NCBI GenBank assembly: GCA_025360895.1
Contig: JANYBF010000286.1
Coordinates: 1-45,323 of the forward strand
Direction: 5' to 3'
DNA length: 45,323 bases
Source: Verrucomicrobiota bacterium
GTDB taxonomy: Bacteria; Verrucomicrobiota; Verrucomicrobiia; Limisphaerales; JADLHS01
Below the pieces are notes generated by a model. That model was not told where the DNA came from. It did not search any database and saw nothing but the letters and a program-made list of their open reading frames with translations. The translations under genes were made by a program, and so were the position numbers. Of the stretch, positions 9,394 through 15,309 are shown piece after piece. Within the stretch, counting starts at the first letter, position 1, and the number at the start of each line of letters is the position of its first letter.

Positions 9394-9869
9394 ATGAAAC
9401 TGAAACATTGGATTCGATTTCTCCTTTACCGGGATTCCACCTGGCATGGGCAATTCTCGACCCTCGGTCCGCTTTTGCTTGGACGCGCGGGCCTCGAGCG
9501 CACCGTGGTGGACGTGGGGGCCAACGACGGTTTTTACAGCTCCAATTCCTACCCGTTCATTGCCCGAGGTTGGCGGGCACTGCTGATCGAACCGCATCCT
9601 GCCGCCTTCCACAAGGCAAGGCAGCTTCACCGAAAGCGGGAGCCGGTGACCTTGCTGAATGCCGCCTGTTCTGATCGGGACGGGGATCTGGAGCTGCAGA
9701 CGTACGCGGAGGACGAGGGTGGCGGCCTTCGTTTATCGGCGAAAGTGCCGGTGGTCTCAAGGAGCCCGCTCGTGCGCCGGGCCAGGCGGTTCGCGTCAAA
9801 GTTCATCGGCTGGAGACGCTCCTGGATGAGTTCGACATCCCGCGAGATTTTGAGTTGCTTACCATTGAC

Positions 9870-11548
9870 TCCCCAAACCTTAGCGAAGAGTTCAGGGGAT
9901 GCACCTGTGGGTGAAAAAAAGTCGCTTTGAGGCGCAGTTTGAGCTGGAACCTTTTCCGTAGGTATGCTGACATGGCCGCATGCCTGCCATTCATAAAGGT
10001 TCGCCCAAGATCAAATTCCAGTTCGTCGCTTCTCAACGCCAGTCGGTGTTGGGCGGTTTGCCGCCATCGAAGCGATGGCGCAACAGTTCGATCTGTGGGG
10101 CAGTCTCCGCCGCCTGCGCCTGATTGATCCCCGCAAACGCCAGGGCAGCGGTTTCGGCCCGGATGCCATCGTCGCCCAGTTCCTCTATTGTTTCGCGGCG
10201 AGCGGCGTTTCGCTGGCCGATGCGGAGCGGCTGGAGGAGGATTCGCCGGCCCGCCGGCTGGCGCGCATGGACGGCTTTGCCGATGAAACCACGCTGGGCG
10301 AATGGTTGCGGGCGCAAACACCGGAAAGCATTCGCGCCTTCTGGAACTTGATCCATGAGTTCATCGTGTGGGCGGCCCAACGTGCCGAGGCCGGGCGTTG
10401 GAAATACTCGGGCCGTGCCGAGGTGTTCTTCGACGACACGCAACTGGAGGTCACCGGCAAAAAGTTTGAAGGGGCGAAGATGAACTACAACGGCGACGTG
10501 GCGTTGTCGTGGCAAACCTGCTGGTTCGGGCCGTGGCTGGCGGACGGACACCTGGGCAGCCCGGGCGATGTGAGCGACGCGTTGCCGGAAATGCTGGCGC
10601 GGCAGCGTCGTTGTGGGCTGGGGGAGAGAGTGATTTTCTGGCCGACAGCGGTTCGAGTGCGGTCAAGTATCTCACAGGGATCAGCGGCGCGGGCTTCACG
10701 CATTGGAGCGTGAGTTACAACAAATGGAGCAGCGCGCTGGAACGCACGGCGAGCGAACAACCTGAGAGCGCGTGGGGACAGGTCGTCCCATCCCAGTGGC
10801 GCGATGGCACGGCGATGACGGAGCAACACTGTTTGATCCGGCACACGCCCGCCGAGAGCGCCGCGACCTTCACGTTTGCAACGGTGCGGTTTCGCAAAGA
10901 GGAGGAAATGTTCTGGAGTTACCGCTTCCTGGCGTGCGAAGGCACGCGGCCCGATGCGGTGGCGATCTTCGCGCGGCACAAACTCAAAGGCGAGAAGGAG
11001 CAGTTGCTCAAGGAAGTGCTGCGCGGCTTGGACCTGCATCATCCGCCGTGCGCAGAGTTGAATGCCAACGCGATGTTCTACGCGATTGCGGCGCTGGCCT
11101 ACAATCTGTTGGTCACGGTAAAACTGCTGTGCCTGCCGGAGGAGTGCCAGCGCTGGCAGGTCAAAACGATGCTGCGCCAGATCATCCGGTTGCCGGCGAC
11201 ATTAGTTCGGCACGCGCGGTGGTTGGTGGCGCGCGTGGAAGTGCCCGCCAGTTGGCTGGGATGGTGGACGGACTGGCAGCAACGTTGGTGGAACGGCGCG
11301 GTGCCGGTGAAGGCATCCGGCTAAACGCCACCCAATCAAAAACAACGCGCGCCAATCGCCCCCATGAAACTGCGGCGACAAGAGCGGTGTGTACCGCATC
11401 GGCAAAAAAATCCCGGAAACGGCCTGCACACCGGTCTCAAACCCGAAATCGCAGAGGCGCCACCGCGCCTCCGCCTCGTATCTCACCCTCAAGCCAGCCA
11501 CTCGCTCGCCAAAAAATCGCGCCCTCCCGCTCCGCTAAGGTTTGGGGA
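9870..11548 (+). mobile_element. IS1380-family insertion sequence (1679 bp) with 16-bp terminal inverted repeats and 5-bp target duplication
   Basis: The left end 9870-9885 (TCCCCAAACCTTAGCG) is the exact reverse complement of the right end 11533-11548. The target duplication TTGAC is at 9865-9869 and 11549-11553. Removing the element plus one copy of TTGAC restores an uninterrupted FkbM coding sequence across the junction, which proves the boundaries. The size, CC-rich tips and 5-bp duplication agree with the IS1380 family (which includes ISEcp1). About 110 bases precede the transposase start and about 210 bases follow its end. The transposase inside is broken. Confidence 0.92.
9980..11324 (+). 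pseudogene. IS1380-family transposase, two frameshifts
   Basis: The reading starts at ATG 9980 (MPAIHKGSPKIKFQF), a normal IS1380 N-terminus. Near 10056 one base appears lost (GGTTTGCC where the frame requires an extra base), and reading continues as AAIEAMAQQFDLWGSLRRLR. Near 10609 another single base appears lost, and reading continues as LWAGGESDFLADSGSSAVKY to the stop at 11322-11324. DDE landmarks are split between frames: FFDDTQLEV (first Asp) before the second shift, FLADSGSS (second Asp) and the C-terminal NAMFYAIAALAYNLL typical of the family after it. Neither shift sits at an obvious programmed slippery site, so the transposase looks dead, unless these are sequencing errors. Confidence 0.85.
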
Positions 11549-11882
11549 TTGACACCGAAGGCCACGATTTTCCGGTGCTTCGCGGCGCGAATCTGACACG
11601 ATATCACCCGCGCGTCATCATCACTGAGAAGAATCCGGATGATGAAGCGAAATCTGCCTATCTGCGTGAGAACGGGTACCGCATTCATGCTGATTTAGCT
11701 TACGACACGGTCTGGACCCAGGTTTGAGGCTTTGTGCGCGGGAGAAGATTTGTCCGCCACGAAGAGAAATTGGGGCCGGCGACAGTAGCGGTCGGCACCG
11801 CGTGGGTGTGACAGAAAGTGCGGGTCAGCATTGTTGATGCGCAAGTGATTTATCCCTGGCTCCTTGGAAGGATTTTGTATAT

Positions 11883-12173
11883 TTGCAGTGGTTCATGAAC
11901 GATGAACATTCTTCCGTACGCGTGCAGAGTTTGGACGAGCGCTTCGCCCACGATCCGATTCTGCGGGAACGCCTGCACCCAATGGCCGATCTGCGCGATG
12001 ACCTGATTGCCCGCGGTGGCTCGCTGGACGCGGTCGAAGAGCGCGTGGTTCAAGCGATTCGGTTGTTGGGTCAGGAACTCTTGGGCACGGTCGCGCAGAC
12101 CAAAGCCGATGCGCTCGCGGGCCGTGCGCGCCAGGAACATCCCGAGGCGATTGCGGACATTAAAAAAAAGTAG
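11883..12173 (+). CDS. ISKra4-family transposase, upstream frame (OrfA)
   Basis: A 96-residue upstream part of the ISKra4 transposase, helical and rich in Glu, Arg and Ala, ending in ...PEAIADIKKK at a run of eight adenines and a TAG stop (12171-12173). TTG at 11883 is the best start: GGAAGGA at 11866-11872 lies 10 bases upstream. An ATG at 11895 is in frame and is an alternative. On its own it lacks the catalytic domain. It is most likely translated both alone and as the N-terminus of a fusion with the downstream frame through -1 frameshifting at the A8 run. Confidence 0.75.
   Translation: MQWFMNDEHSSVRVQSLDERFAHDPILRERLHPMADLRDDLIARGGSLDAVEERVVQAIRLLGQELLGTVAQTKADALAGRARQEHPEAIADIKKK
12162..12170 (+). 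promoter_or_regulatory. Putative -1 ribosomal frameshift site (A8-G)
   Basis: The sequence AAAAAAAAG contains A AAA AAA and A AAA AAG heptamers just before the TAG of the upstream frame. A -1 slip places ribosomes in the frame reading KKVVWFTTLGGIGIEEQVLR without any stop. This matches what is known of frameshift-expressed transposases. I did not find a strong downstream stem by eye. Confidence 0.65.
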
Positions 12174-12187
12174 TTTGGTTCACGACG

Positions 12188-13192
12188 TTGGGCGGGATCG
12201 GGATTGAGGAGCAAGTGCTGCGCTTGGGACGGCGCGGGCGACGCTTGCGGCCCTTCTGCCAGGCCTTGGGCCTGGGTCACCGGGGCTACTCCTTGAAGCT
12301 CCAGCGAGCGATGACGGACTTTGGGGCCGAAGAGTCTTTCCAACGGGCGTCCCAAAGATTGGCGGAGCATTATGGCATCCGCATCCACTCCGAGGCCATC
12401 CGGCAGCAGACCCTCCACCATGGCAAAGCCATTGGCGCCATCGAGCCCAAGGCGGCGGCGGTTGCCAAAACGATCGTCACCCAAATGGACGGCAGTCTGA
12501 TTCCGGTGGTTCAACCCGCCAAAAGCGGGGACAAGCGCAAGGGCAAAACCCTGGCGTGGCGGGAAGTGCGGGTCTGTTGCGCCCGAGCTGTGGGCCGGGA
12601 GAGCCGGCTTTACGGGGCGACGCTGGGAAGTTTGGAAAGTTGTTCCTTGCTCTGGGCACAGACGGCCCGCTACGCGGGTTTGAATGGCAAGACCCACGTC
12701 CACGGCGTGGGGGATGGCGCGCCTTGGATTCTGGAAAAGTTTCAGGAGAACTTTGCGCCCCAGGGCGAATACCTTTTGGACTTTTACCATGTCCGTGAAT
12801 ACCTGGCGCGGGCGGCCAAGGCCATCGTGGGAGAGAAAAAAGCCCGGGGCTGGTTGCGGCGGCAGCAAGGGCGGCTCTTGAACCACCAAGTGGCCAAAGT
12901 GCTGCGCAGCCTGGGACCTCACCGCGAACCGGAGCATGGCCCGCAGGAGACTCCGGTTCGTGCCGCCCATCGCTACCTCGACCAAAGGAAATTCCACCTC
13001 GATTATCAAAGCGCCCGCCAACGCCAACTTCCGATGGGCTCCGGTGAAATCGAAAGCACCCACCGGCATCTGATTCAAAAACGCCTCAAGCTTTCAGGGG
13101 CTTGGTGGAAAGAGACCAACGCGCAAGCGCTGATCACATTGCGCACCGCCCGCGCCAATCAATGCTGGAATACCTATTGGACCAAAAATTGA
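12188..13192 (+). CDS. ISKra4-family transposase, catalytic frame (OrfB part)
   Basis: A 334-residue catalytic part of the transposase. In the -1 frame it is open from the slippery run at 12164; the TTG at 12188 is only the first in-frame start-like codon, so the natural product is probably a fusion of about 430 residues. DDE landmarks are VTQMDGSLIPV (first Asp, about residue 101), HGVGDGAPWILEKF (second Asp) and MGSGEIESTHRHLIQKRLK (Glu), with YLLDFYHVREYL between, a pattern typical of ISKra4 transposases. No internal stops or frameshifts are seen. The stop at 13190-13192 lies inside the right terminal repeat. Confidence 0.85.
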   Translation: MGGIGIEEQVLRLGRRGRRLRPFCQALGLGHRGYSLKLQRAMTDFGAEESFQRASQRLAEHYGIRIHSEAIRQQTLHHGKAIGAIEPKAAAVAKTIVTQMDGSLIPVVQPAKSGDKRKGKTLAWREVRVCCARAVGRESRLYGATLGSLESCSLLWAQTARYAGLNGKTHVHGVGDGAPWILEKFQENFAPQGEYLLDFYHVREYLARAAKAIVGEKKARGWLRRQQGRLLNHQVAKVLRSLGPHREPEHGPQETPVRAAHRYLDQRKFHLDYQSARQRQLPMGSGEIESTHRHLIQKRLKLSGAWWKETNAQALITLRTARANQCWNTYWTKN

Positions 13193-13267
13193 CCCTCACT
13201 TTCTGTCACACCCGCACCGCGTCGCGCGCTTGACTCCGTTCGCTGCTTGGAATTTGATGTTGGCAAC

Positions 13268-13981
13268 ATGACCAGCGGGCCATCACTTGAAAGCTATGCG
13301 CAAAACCACGAGGACATACTCGCTTGGGATTATTTCGGCCACAAGACTGACGGCTTTTTTGTCGAGGTCGGGGCCAATCATCCCACCGAACTGAGTCAGA
13401 CCTGGTTGTTGGAGCAACGCGGATGGAAGGGAATCCTGGTCGAGCCGTTGCCGGCGTGTTGCGAAAAACTCCGCGCAATCCGCAAGAACAGTCTCATCTG
13501 TGAAGCGGCGGCGGGCGCCCCGGCGCAGGTTGGCGAAGCCAACCTGAACGTGGCCCAGTCCGACGTCTGGTCTTACCTGGGTGAGGAAAACAAGGAGCTA
13601 CCACTCGCGGGGCGGATCAAAGTCAGGGTGCGGACGCTCGATAACATTCTGGAAGAACTGCGCGCACCGCAGGTGGATTTATTGTCCATCGATACGGAGG
13701 GGATGGAAATCGAGGTGTTGCGTGGACTAAATCTGCAACAACGCCGTCCCGCCTTGGTTTTGCTCGAAGACCACATGGAAACTTTGGACCTCTTCTTTTA
13801 CATGCGGCGCGCGGGGTACAAGCTCCTCAAACGCACCGGTCCCAACAATTGGTGGGCGCCGGCCGCCGCGAAAGCCATGCCGATGACAATGGGGGAGCGA
13901 CTTTCGTTGTTGAACCGCATCTGGTTTCGGTACCCGCGGCGGCGGCTCCAGTGGTTGTTGGGGATGCATCCACATTCGTGA
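13268..13981 (+). CDS. FkbM family methyltransferase
   Basis: A 237-residue class I methyltransferase of the FkbM family. FVEVGANHPTELSQT (31-45) is the SAM loop, GILVEPLPACCEKL (55-68) the strand-2 region, and VDLLSIDTEGMEIEVLRGL (about 136-154) the family hallmark D-x-E-G. ATG at 13268 is preferred; a TTG at 13247 in frame adds seven residues. Such enzymes usually O-methylate sugars in glycans or natural products. It begins 45 bases after the ISKra4 target duplication, so the insertion probably moved or replaced its upstream promoter region. A perfect GC hairpin follows its stop. Confidence 0.87.
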   Translation: MTSGPSLESYAQNHEDILAWDYFGHKTDGFFVEVGANHPTELSQTWLLEQRGWKGILVEPLPACCEKLRAIRKNSLICEAAAGAPAQVGEANLNVAQSDVWSYLGEENKELPLAGRIKVRVRTLDNILEELRAPQVDLLSIDTEGMEIEVLRGLNLQQRRPALVLLEDHMETLDLFFYMRRAGYKLLKRTGPNNWWAPAAAKAMPMTMGERLSLLNRIWFRYPRRRLQWLLGMHPHS

Positions 13982-13986
13982 ATGTC

Positions 13987-14006
13987 CCCGGGCCGCCCGG
14001 CCCGGG
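13987..14006. terminator. GC-rich hairpin between convergent FkbM genes
   Basis: CCCGGGCCG-CC-CGGCCCGGG is a perfect 9-bp stem with a 2-base loop, placed between the stop at 13981 and the convergent stop at 14013. There is no clear T-run on either side, so it may be a bidirectional transcription block and not a canonical intrinsic terminator. Confidence 0.5.
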
Positions 14007-14012
14007 TCAGTT

Positions 14013-14744
14013 TCAACGGTGCGGGGCAAACATCATTTCACACCACATGAGACGATTCTGTGCCGAGTGGGCAAAATCATAAAAGCCCATCAAGTCATAC
14101 TGATACTTTGCCAGCAGCGTAATCAGGTCTTGCAGCGTCGCCTGATTTTCGTAAAGCGAGATGAAACTGACTTCCAGGACGATGCAGCCAATTTTGTGGG
14201 CGGATAGAAATTCTTGCGCGCCCTTCAGCACAAACAGTTCAAAGCCCTGTACATCCATTTTCAGGAGATCAATGCCGGCCACGGGCGTCTGCTGACAGAA
14301 CGCGTCGAGCGTCGTTATCTCGACCTCGATCTTCCGCTGGCAGTCAATGACCGCCGGCCCCAGATACTCCTGGCTCTGCGGGTTCGCCGACAAAATCGAA
14401 TTGGTCTGGTGAAATGCGTTTTCGTTGAAGGCCACCCGGCCAGGGGCTTCGCCCAGGGCCTGGTTGACCGCGGTCAGCCGCGGCTGGTCTCCGGCAAAAC
14501 GGCTCAATTTTTGAAACGTGGCCGGCGTGGGTTCAAAACTGAAAATTCGGGCTTGCGGGAAATGCCGCAGAAATTCCCGCGCGCTTTGGCCTTCATTGGC
14601 ACCCACATCGAAAACGGTTTTGATTTCGCCGGAGGCAAGGACCGTTTTCACATCTGACCAGAGATGGTGACCAAACTCGACTTTGGTGATTTCGTAGCCG
14701 ATCAACGGCTTCAAAATCCGGTTGAGGTTATATCTGACTCTCAT
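14013..14744 (-). CDS. FkbM family methyltransferase
   Basis: A 243-residue FkbM methyltransferase with KTVFDVGANEGQSAREFLRH (42-61) as SAM loop, IFSFEPTPATFQKL as strand 2, and DLLKMDVQGFELFVLKGA (about 160-177) as the family motif, here D-x-Q-G-F-E instead of D-x-E-G. LECS-type ending: CIVLEVSFISLYENQ is the characteristic post-motif strand. It is quite diverged from the copy at 13268, so the three FkbM genes of the island are not recent duplicates. Expected role: O-methylation of a sugar in the exported glycan. Its own promoter should lie in the 565-base gap upstream (14745-15309). Confidence 0.87.
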   Translation of the reverse strand: MRVRYNLNRILKPLIGYEITKVEFGHHLWSDVKTVLASGEIKTVFDVGANEGQSAREFLRHFPQARIFSFEPTPATFQKLSRFAGDQPRLTAVNQALGEAPGRVAFNENAFHQTNSILSANPQSQEYLGPAVIDCQRKIEVEITTLDAFCQQTPVAGIDLLKMDVQGFELFVLKGAQEFLSAHKIGCIVLEVSFISLYENQATLQDLITLLAKYQYDLMGFYDFAHSAQNRLMWCEMMFAPHR

Positions 14745-14993
14745 ACGGCAGCGGCGGACGAAGTTGTCAGGTCCATAGTTATGGCGTCAGAGATGCCAGA
14801 GTCACACCGGAGCGTCAACTTGATATCCCAGTCCGCCCCGGCGTTCGGAAAATCGAACGCGCTCCTGAAACAAAGTTCAGAAGTTCAAGCGGCGGCGGAT
14901 TGGAATTGTGATCATAGGCCCCGGAGTTATGAACTTTACGCCAAGGCAGATGGGCGATGGCCCGCAATACGGAATGATGCGGTCGGAATGCAA

Positions 14994-15135
14994 CGCAACG
15001 GCGCAAAGGTGCGAAGACGCCAAGCTGGGCCGGCAAACGGCAAAAGAAGGCACGACCGCCTGACCCACACCAGCCAGTGATGCCCGTTCGGCGGATTTCT
15101 TGTTCTTTGCGCCTTCGTCCCTTTGCCCCTTTGCG
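14994..15135. repeat. Inverted repeat with arms made of short GCAAAGG-type units
   Basis: The left arm 14994-15024 (starts CGCAACGGCGCAAAGG) and right arm 15105-15135 (ends CCCTTTGCCCCTTTGCG) match as reverse complements at 25 of 31 positions. Each arm is itself a degenerate tandem of GC(A/G)AAGG-like units. An 80-base unique spacer separates them. The architecture suggests a dispersed non-coding element (REP- or MITE-like). Similar words are, from general familiarity, common in environmental Verrucomicrobiota and Planctomycetota genomes. Confidence 0.65.
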
Positions 15136-15229
15136 TTATCAAGTCTTCCGAATGGATTCGGATAAGAACTGCACTGGGGCCGGAAGCTTACAGACTTGGA
15201 AGCGGTCGCGTCGAATTGAGATGTTTGCG

Positions 15230-15257
15230 TTGACAACCCGGCTTCGCAGGCAATAGT
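15230..15257 (+). promoter_or_regulatory. Sigma70-like promoter upstream of the CBM6-like secreted protein
   Basis: TTGACA at 15230-15235 (perfect -35), a 16-base spacer, then AATAGT at 15252-15257 (4 of 6 against TATAAT). Transcription would start near 15264, about 45 bases before the ATG at 15310. Confidence 0.45.
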
Positions 15258-15309
15258 GGAGTCAGCCTACTTTCGTGAAAACGCACTAGGAAAATAAAAA
15301 TCTACGGCC

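Larger units (their letters stand above)
9394..11727 (+). pseudogene. FkbM family methyltransferase, interrupted by an IS1380-family element and frameshifted
   Basis: The N-terminal part (9394 to about 9755) reads as an FkbM methyltransferase: VVDVGANDGFYSS is the SAM loop and LIEPHPAAF the strand-2 acidic end. Near 9755 the frame moves by one base (consistent with a 1-nt deletion), after which VHRLETLLDEFDIPRDFELL is readable up to ACC ATT GAC at 9861-9869. There an IS element interrupts. The gene resumes at 11554 in the matching frame with the FkbM hallmark, giving TID joined to TEGHDFPVLRGA, and ends at 11727. Restored length would be about 216 residues. Both the frameshift and the insertion make it inactive. 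Two intact FkbM genes lie just downstream (13268, 14013). Confidence 0.88.
11804..13213 (+). mobile_element. ISKra4-family insertion sequence (1410 bp), 24-bp terminal inverted repeats, 9-bp target duplication
   Basis: The left end 11804-11827 begins GGGTGTGACAGAAAGTG and matches the reverse complement of the right end 13190-13213 at 23 of 24 positions. A 9-bp direct repeat GCACCGCGT flanks it at 11795-11803 and 13214-13222. It holds one transposase in two overlapping frames (11883-12173 and 12164-13192). The transposase stop codon TGA is the first three bases of the right inverted repeat. It lies between the broken FkbM gene and the intact FkbM gene at 13268. Intact ends, duplication and frames suggest a recent, possibly active copy. 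Confidence 0.92.
14745..15309. other. Long intergenic region with an inverted-repeat element and a promoter
   Basis: About 565 bases without a convincing gene. It contains the inverted-repeat element at 14994-15135 and a sigma70-like promoter at 15230-15257, both listed separately. Short open frames on either strand show no family similarity. Confidence 0.6.

Noticed and set aside
12071..13078. A 335-codon minus-strand open frame
   Set aside because: Antisense to the ISKra4 transposase, with no start context or family similarity.
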